Shown: positions 43,350 through 52,647 of the stretch, piece after piece | Layout: every line of letters begins with the position of its first letter | Position numbering within the stretch: the stretch's first letter is position 1 | Origin: Cerrena zonata | Lineage: Eukaryota > Basidiomycota > Agaricomycetes > Polyporales > Cerrenaceae | NCBI GenBank assembly: GCA_038087015.1 | Contig: JASBNA010000072.1 | Location: forward strand, 124,001-188,000 | Direction of reading: 5' to 3' | Length of the DNA stretch: 64,000 nt | Made by a program: the position numbers and the translations under genes | Notes under the pieces: generated by a model | Database searches by the model: none | What the model was told of the DNA's origin: nothing | Seen by the model: the letters and a program-made list of their open reading frames with translations, nothing else

Positions 43350-43701
43350 ACTAGTGATAATGGGCCTTTCAAGCGTAGATCAAGTCAAGTGAAAAACTAG
43401 GTATTGAAAAAAAAAAAAAAGATAAAAAAGTTCGAGGAAAAAAAATTCAACAATCAAAACTGCTGAAACGGCCCGGTATTTGATCACGGCCAAAAGCACA
43501 AGGTAGCCTTCATTTCAGTGTCTGTACTTCAAACTACATTATCACTCTACTCTATTCCAGAGGCTTCGTTCTTGTCTACTGCCCTCCAAACACATAAGCT
43601 TTGAACTCTCTATAGACTCAGTTGCATGTATTTGTTGATTAAGGTTGGGGGCATTACGTCAAACGAAAAAAAGAAAAGAAATCGGAAAATCAGAACGTTT
43701 T

Positions 43702-43714
43702 GGTGTATGGGTGT
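43702..43714 (+). promoter_or_regulatory. Rap1-type site in the OAC1/CYM1 divergent promoter
   Basis: GGTGTATGGGTGT, identical to the site at 41502. A weaker partner, GATGTACGGGTTG, follows at about 43726. It lies 131 bp upstream of the CYM1 ATG and 353 bp from the OAC1 ATG. Confidence 0.6.
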
Positions 43715-43844
43715 GATACTGCTTTGATGTACGGGTTGGAAAATTTGAAAGAAAAAAAGTATACTGAAAGCTATGAAGGCAATATAATTCCCAATAAAAG
43801 AAGGTTTGTCATTTGCAACATCCTCTACTCCCACTCCGACCAAA

Positions 43845-46800
43845 ATGCTTAGATACGCAAGAGCAGCATCTTCTAATGCTGCCGGCATGAGAAACAGTGG
43901 CACTTCCTTTTTGAGAAAAAGATGTTTGGCTACTTCTGTCCATCCATCTGCATCTCAGCTTGAGTCTTTGAGTAAATATCCAGTTGGTCTTAATGTTCAC
44001 GGTTACGTTATTGAAAACGTTCAGCCAATTCCAGAGTTTTCTTTAGTTGCTGTCAAGTTGAAGCATGGTAAAACTGGACTGCAGCATTTACACTTGGACG
44101 CTCCTCATGATAAGAATAATGTCTTTCTGGTTGCATTTAAAACAAATCCTCCGGATTCAACTGGGGTACCTCATATTTTAGAACATACTACTTTATGTGG
44201 TTCTGCAAAATACCCAGTGAGAGATCCATTCTTCAAGATGCTTAATCGTTCATTAAGTAATTTCATGAATGCTATGACTGGTCATGATTATACTTTCTAT
44301 CCATTTGCAACAACTAATCAAAAAGATTTTGAAAATTTAATGGATGTTTACTTATCTTCAGTTTTCGAACCCTTATTATCCTATGAAGATTTCATGCAAG
44401 AAGGATGGAGATTAGAACAATCTGATCTTGATGATCCAAAGAGTGATATCATTTTTAAAGGGGTTGTTTATAATGAAATGAAGGGACAATATTCGAGTAC
44501 CGCATATTATTATTGGATTAGATTTCAAGAATCAATTTATGCCTCATTGAAAAACTCTGGGGGTGATCCTTCCAAAATTACTAATTTACAATATGAAGAT
44601 TTAATTGATTATCATTCTAATAATTATCATCCTTCAAATTCTAAAACTTTTACCTACGGTTCTTTACCTTTGATTAATCATTTACAAAAATTGAATGAGG
44701 CTTTGATTCCATTCGGTAATCGTAATGCCAAACCAATTGTAAGAAAACCTATTTTCCTGTCAAATAATTTACCAAAAGATAAATTTAATGTCGTTGTTAA
44801 AGGTCCTGTTGATACCATGTCAAGTAAACCTGCTAACGAGCAATATCAATCTTCAATTACTTGGGCTATTGGTAACCCTCTTGATGAATCTCAACAGTAT
44901 GATATTTTTAAATGGAAAATTTTGAGTTCCTTACTTTGTGATGGTCATAATTCACCATTTTATCAAGAATTAATCGAAACTCAATATGGTGAAGATTTTT
45001 CAATCAATTCGGGTTTGGATTCGACAACTGCTCTTTTATCTTTTAGCATGGGTCTTAATAACCTTTCATTAGAGAAAGTTGAAGGGTTGGAATCTAAAAT
45101 TATTCAAATATTGAATGATAAAGTATTGCCAGAGCTTTCTAAAGGCTCAGAAAGTAAATACACTGAAAGAATTGATGCACTTTTACATCAAATTGAATTA
45201 AATTTCAAGAAACACAAACCAGATTTTGGTTTGGGTCTTTTAAGCTCGGTGGTTTCTTCGTGGGTGAATGGTCTTAATCCAATTAAAACTTTACAAGTTG
45301 AAAATATTTTGAATAGATTCAAAGAAGATTATTCTCAAAATGGTTTAAATCTTTTCAAAGAAATGGTTGAGAATACTCTTTTAAATGAAAACACTCAAAG
45401 ATTTAAATTCACCATGGAACCTTCCGAAAGTTTCAGTAAGGATTTGGTTAATGAAGAAGCTCAAAGATTAAATGAAAAGGTCTCTCAATTGAATGAAGAA
45501 GATAAAGATATCATCTATCAAAGAAGTAAAATGTTGTTGGAAAAACAACAAAAAAAAGAAGATGTTTCAGTCTTACCTACTTTAACCCTTAAAGATATTT
45601 CAAGAACTGGGGATTTCTATCCTTTGCAATTCACAAAGTTTGATAATGATTCAAAAAAGATACAAAAAAGAATTGTTGATAGCAATGGCTTAATTTATGT
45701 TACTGGTGCAAAAGACTTATCTTATTTCCCACCTAAATACTACAAATACTTACCTTTATTTAATAGTTGTTTAACCAATTTGGCTGGTACTTCAAAAACA
45801 TCAATAGTTGACTTAGAAACCAAAATTCAAAGGCTTACTGGCGGTATCACTTTCAATGTTAGTGCTAAAACCGATCCTTATAATATTGGTCAAACCAAAT
45901 TGAAATATTTAATTAATGGTATGTCATTAAAGGACAAATCCCAAAATATTTATGATTTATGGAGCGAAATTTTGAATGATACAAAACTTGATGCTAATGA
46001 TGAAATTGTGGTTGATAAATTATATACTCTTATCAAGAATTTAGCTCAAAATCAAATTAATGTTATTGCTGAAAGAGGACACTCTTATGCTAATGCACAT
46101 TCCAATGCTCAACTCACTCCTACAAAATATGTGAATGATTTATTAGGAGGCTTAGAGCAAGTTAAGTTCATTACAGAACTTAATCAGAACTTGGAGAAAC
46201 GTGGTAAGGAGTTCTTAACAAGCGAACTTTTACCTATCTTGCAAGAAATTAGAAGTTTGATTGTCAATGGCTACACTGAAAATGGCATCGGTGGTGGATT
46301 TGAGTACAATTTGGTTGGTGATAAAGATGCGGTCATAGAGAATGAAACTTTGGTTCAGACTTTTGACAGCTCTTTGAAATCCAGTAATGATTACATTTCC
46401 AAGAGCAACCAAATTGCACAATTAACCTCGAGTTTTGCCTCTAACAATTTGGGTTTGGGTAGCAAAACTTTAATCAATCTCCCATTCCCAGTTGGATATG
46501 CTTCATTAGCCAAATTGGGTGCTGAATATACTAGTAAAGATGGTGCTTCATTACAGGTATTATCACAACTCTTAACTTTTAAACATTTACATTCTGTTAT
46601 TAGAGAAGCCAATGGTGCTTACGGTGGTGGTTTGAATTTTGATGGTTTGGGTGGTACCATTAACTACTACTCTTACAGAGATCCAAATCCTCTCAAGTCA
46701 ATTGATTCTTTTAAAGCCACTCCTCAAATTGCTGTTGATAAAATCACCAGTGCATGGGACTTGAAGGATTTGCAAGAGGCGAAATTGGCCATTTTCCAAA

Positions 46801-47045
46801 GTGTTGATGCGCCAAGTCATATTGCAAGTCAAGGCTCTTCAAACTTTTTGGAAGGTATCACTGATGAAATGAGACAAGAAAGAAGAGAAAGGTTTTTAGA
46901 TGTTAATCAGCAAGATTTGCAATTTGTCGCAGAGAAATATTTGGTCAGTAACCAAGATGTAGTATCTGTTATTGGTGATGCTGAAAATTTGAAAGTTGAT
47001 CCATCTTGGGAAATCAAGTCTTTAGCTGCAATCATAGAAGCTTAA
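43845..47045 (+). CDS. CYM1: Mitochondrial presequence protease, M16C
   Basis: 1066 residues from the ATG at 43845; the frame opens 13 codons earlier without an ATG. The N-terminus MLRYARAASSNAAG is a mitochondrial targeting sequence. The zinc motif HILEH lies in DSTGVPHILEHTTLCGSAKYPVRDPFFKM, with the downstream EMKGQYSS. This is Cym1/PreP, which degrades cleaved presequences and peptides in the matrix or intermembrane space. The in-frame CTG at 44079-44081 sits between TG and QHLHL where homologues have a small residue, consistent with CTG read as Ser. Intact; its paralogue SDD3 is at the left edge. Confidence 0.96.
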   Translation: MLRYARAASSNAAGMRNSGTSFLRKRCLATSVHPSASQLESLSKYPVGLNVHGYVIENVQPIPEFSLVAVKLKHGKTGLQHLHLDAPHDKNNVFLVAFKTNPPDSTGVPHILEHTTLCGSAKYPVRDPFFKMLNRSLSNFMNAMTGHDYTFYPFATTNQKDFENLMDVYLSSVFEPLLSYEDFMQEGWRLEQSDLDDPKSDIIFKGVVYNEMKGQYSSTAYYYWIRFQESIYASLKNSGGDPSKITNLQYEDLIDYHSNNYHPSNSKTFTYGSLPLINHLQKLNEALIPFGNRNAKPIVRKPIFLSNNLPKDKFNVVVKGPVDTMSSKPANEQYQSSITWAIGNPLDESQQYDIFKWKILSSLLCDGHNSPFYQELIETQYGEDFSINSGLDSTTALLSFSMGLNNLSLEKVEGLESKIIQILNDKVLPELSKGSESKYTERIDALLHQIELNFKKHKPDFGLGLLSSVVSSWVNGLNPIKTLQVENILNRFKEDYSQNGLNLFKEMVENTLLNENTQRFKFTMEPSESFSKDLVNEEAQRLNEKVSQLNEEDKDIIYQRSKMLLEKQQKKEDVSVLPTLTLKDISRTGDFYPLQFTKFDNDSKKIQKRIVDSNGLIYVTGAKDLSYFPPKYYKYLPLFNSCLTNLAGTSKTSIVDLETKIQRLTGGITFNVSAKTDPYNIGQTKLKYLINGMSLKDKSQNIYDLWSEILNDTKLDANDEIVVDKLYTLIKNLAQNQINVIAERGHSYANAHSNAQLTPTKYVNDLLGGLEQVKFITELNQNLEKRGKEFLTSELLPILQEIRSLIVNGYTENGIGGGFEYNLVGDKDAVIENETLVQTFDSSLKSSNDYISKSNQIAQLTSSFASNNLGLGSKTLINLPFPVGYASLAKLGAEYTSKDGASLQVLSQLLTFKHLHSVIREANGAYGGGLNFDGLGGTINYYSYRDPNPLKSIDSFKATPQIAVDKITSAWDLKDLQEAKLAIFQSVDAPSHIASQGSSNFLEGITDEMRQERRERFLDVNQQDLQFVAEKYLVSNQDVVSVIGDAENLKVDPSWEIKSLAAIIEA

Positions 47046-48261
47046 TTTATCATTTAATACAACTTACCCTCCTATATAGATTTCTTGTAAATAATACACA
47101 TTTAAATTATTTAGAGTTCTTTGTACTAGTTGCCTTTAAATTGTTTATTTTACAGAGTCTAAAATGCTGAACAAAACTTTTCACGAATTTTCTCATTTTT
47201 TTGCAACAATTGAAAATACTTCAAATGAAGCATCAAATCAATAACTATGGCGTAAAAAAATTGTCAGACAATAAAGGTCTGCAGATGATGTAGTGGCCTA
47301 TCTATACTGATAGGTACAATACATCATCAAATGAAGACACAAATTATATTTAAAGTTTGTGTTAATCCATAAATGAGGCATTATGATAATGTGCATATAT
47401 AAATAAATAGGCATTTCCATATTAAATGGAAAAATCTTCTACTCGACGTGGGCCGTGGACCAAAGTGATGCTTCTAATTGGTTGAAGCATGGTCGTCGAC
47501 CTATGGAGAGTTCTTTATATTCGGTAATAAATATTTCTATATAATATTCATGAATTGGCTTTGGATACTTAAGCTTAATCGTAATAAGTTATTTCCTCCC
47601 TTTGAATAACGTGAAAAGATTAATCTGACAGTATCGAATTAATCCACTGTGCTACCAAGTATTAGTATGTATTTGACTAATACTACTTATGCGTGTGTTA
47701 TGGTCAACCGTACTAGAACTATGTATCTAATACTAATGGATACTGGTGGTTGATTATGGGCCGGATCTACCCACATAACCCGATAAAAATAAAGTAAAAA
47801 GCCTGTCCACTTATCAGTTAGAAGGAAAACACTTGAGAATTAGGAAAACCTCATAGTTAAAGGAAAGCAAATGGTATTTACAATCAATAAATGTATTTTA
47901 TTTAAAATTTATTTTAAGTAATTTTATACATCGTTTATATACCTTATATGAATATATGACCCGGTCGCATTTTGGAGCTATGGACAAATAATATTGTTTC
48001 AAGTTTAAGATTGAGATATAAAATCTAAAAGGGATTTTTTTCCATCTGTTACCCAGTACGTTTCTTAATTTTTTCGACGACAAAAAAAATCCGACAAAGT
48101 CAAAAAGCTAAAGTGAGCTCTCTAAAACTTAATTAATATTATTATATTCCAAATATTGTCTGAAACTGATTACTAAGCTGAAAAATAACTGTGCAAAAAC
48201 TTTTTTAAAAAACATTTAATATTACTATAAAGCCAAAATGTGCTTTCCACGACAAGAAAGT
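47046..48261. repeat. Gene-free region with a cluster of stem-loops
   Basis: AT-rich. 47284-47328 is a hairpin (GATGATGTA / TACATCATC outer stem, CCTATC / GATAGG inner stem). 47468-47490 pairs ATGCTTC with GAAGCAT. 47658-47684 is a perfect 9-bp stem, AGTATTAGT / ACTAATACT. 47704-47753 pairs TCAACC with GGTTGA around GTATC/GATAC. The cluster may be a decayed LTR or other element upstream of the tRNA, but I could not define ends. No protein gene is seen. Confidence 0.5.
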
Positions 48262-48345
48262 GGAGGGTTGGCCGAGTGGTCTAAGGCGGCAGACTTAAGA
48301 TCTGCTGGACAGTTGTCCGCGCGAGTTCGAACCTCGCATCCTTCA
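48262..48345 (+). tRNA. tRNA-Leu (anticodon UAA), copy 1
   Basis: 84 bases starting GGAGGGTTGGCCGAGTGGTC (acceptor plus A box) with a long variable arm and GAGTTCGAACCTCGC (B box/T arm). The anticodon loop CTTAAGA places TAA at 48296-48298. The acceptor 3' strand ATCCTTC pairs with GGAGGGT with two G-U pairs, and the discriminator base is A. A T-rich terminator follows within 5-20 bases. Intronless. Identical to copy 2. Confidence 0.97.
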
Positions 48346-50108
48346 TTATTTTTCTTTTTTGCAACCGCGCATTCTGATTTAACTGCGAAATTGTCTACTT
48401 TAGCCATAGTTTTTGTTCAAGAATTAAACTCTTATATTTAGTTCTATTTATTTAATTATGAAGACACAATGACATTTAATCTCCTTAAAGCCATTGCATC
48501 AAATTCAAAATTGCTAAATGAAAAGTTGTACCACGTGCAAGCGTTATCAGGTATTCAACAATATTGGGTGATAAATAACTTTTGTTCGAAAGAGAACTTA
48601 TCTTAATAAACTTAAAAGCAAGCAAAATTTAACTTTGTATTAAAACCAGGAAGCATTGCGAAAGCCAGTTTTTGGGAAATTTTAGAAATTAAATGGCTTA
48701 CAAAATCCTTTAATATAGATATTTTCTTAACAGTGTAGAAAAATCAACATAAACGTAATATAATGCAATCAAGAATATGAAAAAGAGAATTCGACGTAGC
48801 TGTTGGTGATTTTATGAAAAAGAATTTCAAACTCGGTTAAACAGAAAATTTAAAATAATTCTCTGGGAACTTTTCAACAAATTAGAAGGTAGGTTCTTAC
48901 CTAGATTGTCCCGAGTTCTTACTCAAAGGTTCCATTTATCTAGATCGTAAGTATAAAGAATGTTTCATATCATAAAGAAGTATTCGTAAATTAATCACAT
49001 AAACTATAAAGCCTTAATCAAGGTATTGCCTTATCATTGCTAGACACAATTTGCTATCAAGAAAAAAAGAGTTCTTTTATATTAACAATCATAGTTCTTT
49101 TATATCAACAGACATAACACCTCCTTATTCAAATCGTAACAAGTGGGAAACAGTTAATAATTCTAGAAGATGAATTTGGTCCCTCATATAAAGACAAAGA
49201 TTTCAAAATTATTTTCAAGAGAATTTCATTATACCTGAAAAGAAATCATTGTTATGCCTTCAATAATAATAAGACTAATTATGATACAATAATTGGCTCT
49301 AAGTTATGCTTTCGAATTTTATAGACACGAAGGGGGGTTTTCTTGCAAAAAAATAAAAGTACGATTTCCTTGTCACTCAAAGTAACCGAAGGCTCAAACG
49401 GTGAATTTGCAATTTGCTTTACTAAAAACTGCCGTTAAAGATGACTCCCCGTGAATTAGAACTTCAACGAGAAATCTACAGAACTTTTCTTAACCGCGGG
49501 GTCTTGGAAGTCAAATTACTCATCTCTCAAGAAGTTCTTCTTTAGTACCATTTCTATACTGCTGTAACTCAATTTACCTTACACTTTTACCTTGAATGAA
49601 CTATATCATTCTTGTAGCCCTTTCAGTATACTTCACTTATTTTCCATAGCTTCACAAAATTCCGCAAGATGTAAAATCAGAACAAAGATAAATAATTTTG
49701 CAGCCAACCCACGCAAAACAAGCAGATGTACTTCTTGTTTCCGGGATCAGACAGCTGTGTTTGGGGTTTATATTTTGCTTTTGAAAAATGAAAAAAAGAA
49801 TCGATGGCGACTAAGGAGGACTTTCTAATGTGTGCTTTTGTTTCTTTTCATCCCTGCTCCACGGATAAGTCAAGTCAAGGAAGTAAAAGCATACAGAGGC
49901 AGACAGGAAAAAGAGCCAAGAGTGCTGGACATTTCTTCAAGAGAAAATGGCTCAAAATATGCACATTATTTGACTTAATAACTGAATAAAGAAAAAATTG
50001 AGTTTCCACCTATTTCAATTGAATATTCCAAATAATTTAAACCCGGTAAAGTCAAAATAAACCCCTGAAGCTAGTTTTTATTTTTTTATTTTTATTTTTA
50101 TTTTTTTT
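48346..50108. other. 1.76-kb gene-free region between tRNA-Leu and U6
   Basis: AT-rich with only short frames lacking similarity. A direct repeat of AGTTCTTTTATAT(T/C)AACA occurs at about 49069-49087 and 49090-49110. A T/A-rich low-complexity stretch at 50078-50108 includes the U6 terminator. This may be eroded element sequence, but nothing can be named. Confidence 0.4.
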
Positions 50109-50210
50109 AAAAATGGTAGAATCTCTTTGTAAAGCGTGTCATCTTTATGCAAGGACAATGCTAGTCTTCTCTGTATTGTTAAAATTGACGAATGTACTAT
50201 CCGAAGATAG
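50109..50210 (-). ncRNA. SNR6: U6 spliceosomal RNA
   Basis: On the minus strand the RNA opens with a CTATC-TTCG-GATAG hairpin (50210-50197). It continues with the ACAGAGA box in AACAATACAGAGAAGA (50180-50165), the catalytic AGC triad (50162-50160), GATGACACGC of the internal stem-loop (50143-50134) and TTTACAAAGAGAT (50133-50121). It ends in TTTTT at about 50109, the Pol III terminator. These are the signature elements of U6 in order, and the length (about 102 nt) is normal. A TATA-like TTATATGT lies at about -30 (50237-50244). I found no clear downstream B box. Confidence 0.93.
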
Positions 50211-50236
50211 TTTTTTTTTGTCGTTTTTTTTTTTTT

Positions 50237-50254
50237 ACATATAAGAATATATAT
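50237..50254 (-). promoter_or_regulatory. TATA-like promoter element of U6
   Basis: On the minus strand TTATATGT lies 27-34 bases before the U6 5' end, with TATATAT just further upstream. U6 genes of yeasts use a TATA box at -30 with Pol III. Between it and the gene is an A-rich tract (T-rich on the plus strand). Confidence 0.5.
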
Positions 50255-50382
50255 TTAATAAATATTTACTTATATATACCTAGAGTGGTAAAGACTATGT
50301 TTATTCAAGAAAACCCATGTCGAATTAAGTTATGTGATAGAGATGGTTTGTGCTGGTTGAGTTGAGTTCCCAGAGGAACTAC

Positions 50383-50730
50383 TTAGTTTAATTTATAGAT
50401 CGAGTGCCGAAATATAATAAGATACCAATTTTTTCGCAGCCTTTCTGACTCCTGCTTCTGCGATAGTCGAAAGTCCTGAACTTTTAAAAGGATCAGGTGG
50501 TATCTATTAATAGTTCGGATTTGTTTGGTGTCCAGAGAAGCGTTGGCTATAAAAAGAGACCAAGTTCTGTCAGGGACAGTTTGTGTCGAAGGATACTGGC
50601 AGTAAGCCCAAATGAGGTAGGTTGCATTGCATTCTAAATAGACATGGGTGAGAAACTCGTCTGGAATAAGGTCCCGGGAAAATCTGGGATCTACCTGGCG
50701 ACCGCAAAACAGACATTGGGGCTTGTTCAC
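50383..50730 (-). pseudogene. Possible non-LTR retrotransposon relic (C-terminal zinc-knuckle segment)
   Basis: A 115-residue frame with CX2C (Cys6, Cys9) and HX4C (His29, Cys34) followed by an aromatic-rich segment (NATYLIWAYCQYP). This is the layout of the zinc-knuckle at the end of LINE-type reverse transcriptases, such as the Zorro elements of Candida. It has no ATG: the frame begins after a TGA at GTG, and the preceding bases (YEHL in another frame) suggest more decayed coding sequence. No reverse-transcriptase core is present here. It could equally be a chance frame. Confidence 0.4.
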
Positions 50731-50930
50731 AAATGTTCATAGTTTAAGACCTAGGTTGAAAATATGGATGTGATCAGTGTTGACGTCGGGAGAGAAATAG
50801 AAGGTCTTGATATGTTTCTAAAATCTTGTTTTTTTTTTTTTCACGTATATCTTGAAAATAACTTTGAAAATTTTGTCTACTGAAATATACCTCAAGATAA
50901 AAAACGGGATAAAATCTACATTTATAAAAT

Positions 50931-51014
50931 GGAGGGTTGGCCGAGTGGTCTAAGGCGGCAGACTTAAGATCTGCTGGACAGTTGTCCGCGCGAGTTCGAA
51001 CCTCGCATCCTTCA
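50931..51014 (+). tRNA. tRNA-Leu (anticodon UAA), copy 2
   Basis: Base-for-base identical to the tRNA at 48262 over all 84 positions, with the anticodon TAA at 50965-50967. The first dozen bases after the gene (TTATTTTT-type terminator) are also alike, but the upstream flanks differ, so only the gene itself has been copied or homogenised. Confidence 0.97.
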
Positions 51015-51270
51015 TTATTTTTTCAATTTTTTTTAATTCAAATTCATTCAATATGAATTTTTTAGCACTCCAAATGAAGCATTACGTAGCTAAATTCATC
51101 ATATCTCTTCTCTGGTTACTTGGACAATATAACAAAATACCTACAAGTGGCTAGTTGACATTAAACGTAAATATATCATTTAAGTAAAGATACAAAATAT
51201 TATATACAAGGGCGAAGAGAAACGGTTAGTGGAGAGGTTAAATAAATCATGAAATGCTAGAGCAAATCCC

Positions 51271-51486
51271 TTAAACACGATGGGATCTGGTGTAATCCTT
51301 AGGAATAACATCCGGCACCTTTCTTCTCTTTGATTCGGTGAAAAGACAGTGTCTTTTGGCCCTTGGATCATACAAAATCAAATTCAATCTTGGAGACTGT
51401 CTATTTATACGGAAGTATTTTTCATATCCTGTTTTTGCTTGAGAAACAAGCTTAACCATAGTATGGAGAGTCTTAGCTTTGGCCAT
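51271..51486 (-). CDS. MRPL39: Mitochondrial ribosomal protein bL33m
   Basis: 71 residues: MAKAKTLHTMVKLVSQAKTGYEKYF and then LILYDPRAKRHCLFTESKRRKVP. This follows the bacterial L33 pattern (Y-D-P-x-x-x-R-H-x-x-F-x-E-x-K) and is nearly co-linear with yeast Mrpl39 (70 residues). It is part of the large subunit of the mitochondrial ribosome. The short upstream spacer is shared with ERV25. Confidence 0.92.
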   Translation of the reverse strand: MAKAKTLHTMVKLVSQAKTGYEKYFRINRQSPRLNLILYDPRAKRHCLFTESKRRKVPDVIPKDYTRSHRV

Positions 51487-51873
51487 CTTGAGTCTATCTT
51501 TCCACCTGTAGTCAATCGATGATGATTAAATGAAAAGTACTTCAACTTTCACTTTTTTTTTTTCAATTTTTTTAACTTCGTTCTTCTAGCGAGTACCGTA
51601 GACTTCCTAATGAGGAAACATCTGACAAAGTTGGCAAATATTGCTTTATTTGACCCAATGACGCGCAAAAAACAGGCTTTTTTCTCTTTTTTTTTTTTTT
51701 CAAAACAAAACTGAGCAAAACTTGAATACTGGACACGCTATTCATAGATCGAAAATAGAATCAATTCTGAAGAAGTATTGGAAAAAAAGTACTCCTCTAA
51801 TAACCAAGGGTTTGACATACGAGGATCTTATTAGAGATATTAGAATACTTGGAAGAGTAGAAAAGTCATCAAG
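51487..51873. promoter_or_regulatory. Divergent promoter of MRPL39 and ERV25
   Basis: 387 bases with T-tracts at 51549-51572 and 51682-51702. A 74-codon frame overlapping the ERV25 start lacks similarity and is judged non-coding. Confidence 0.4.
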
Positions 51874-52515
51874 ATGTTGTTATCATCCTCATTTATATTT
51901 GCTATTTCGTATTTGTTGGCCAGTGTATGTTGTTTGCAATTAGAAGTTTCAGCTTCCACTAAGCCAGAACCAACATGTATTCGTGATTTTGTTGCTGAAG
52001 GTCAATTGGTAGTTGTTAATTTGAAGACTGATGGACGTGTTGGAGATGGACAACAATTGAATTTGAGAGTTGTTGACTCTTTGGGTAATGAACATAGTCG
52101 TAGAAACGATATCGCTGGTGATATTAGAGTTGCATTTACCAGTCATCATAGTGCAGCTTTTGATGTTTGTTTCACTAATCAATTAGAAAGTAAATATTCT
52201 AAACACGCTGTTTCTAGACATATTGAATTAGATATTGAAAGTGGTGCTGCCGCAAGAGATTGGAATGCAGTTCAAGCAGCTGAAAAATTAAAACCAGTTG
52301 AAGTTGAATTACTTAGAATTGAAGAAATGACCTCTGAAATTGTTAATGAATTACAATATTTAAAGAGAAGAGAAGAAAGAATGAGAGATACCAATGAATC
52401 TACCAATTCAAGAGTTAAAAACTTTTCTTTAATCGTTATTTGTGCTTTAGTTGGGTTAGGTGTTTGGCAAATTCAATATTTGAGACATTACTTCAAAGTT
52501 AAGCATATTATTTAA
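51874..52515 (+). CDS. ERV25: p24-family cargo receptor of COPII/COPI vesicles
   Basis: 213 residues: signal peptide (about 1-20, ending SVCC), GOLD domain (about 21-125, with [16 protein letters not shown] and FDVCFTNQ carrying the disulphide Cys pair), coiled coil (about 140-180, [31 protein letters not shown]), one membrane span ([20 protein letters not shown]) and a short tail [10 protein letters not shown] with a di-aromatic/basic sorting signal. This matches yeast Erv25 (211 residues), the p24-delta member. Confidence 0.95.
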   Translation: MLLSSSFIFAISYLLASVCCLQLEVSASTKPEPTCIRDFVAEGQLVVVNLKTDGRVGDGQQLNLRVVDSLGNEHSRRNDIAGDIRVAFTSHHSAAFDVCFTNQLESKYSKHAVSRHIELDIESGAAARDWNAVQAAEKLKPVEVELLRIEEMTSEIVNELQYLKRREERMRDTNESTNSRVKNFSLIVICALVGLGVWQIQYLRHYFKVKHII

Positions 52516-52647
52516 GCTTCATTCTCCTCTACTTAACCTGTATTATTAGTCATACTAAGATTACAATCAATCAAATAAAATCTTTCTAGGAAAATAAATA
52601 AAAAGTTAAAAATTATAATCATTTATATAGAAATAATGTAGTTGAAT

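Noticed and set aside
48225..48441. Short frames on both strands over tRNA-Leu copy 1
   Set aside because: They overlap the tRNA gene itself and have no similarity.
50211..50240. A-rich tract beside U6 taken as the poly(A) tail of a LINE
   Set aside because: It sits between the U6 TATA-like box and the U6 5' end, so it is more simply part of the U6 promoter.
51722..51943. 73-residue frame overlapping the ERV25 start
   Set aside because: No ATG of good context or similarity; ERV25 signal peptide reading is clearly the real one.
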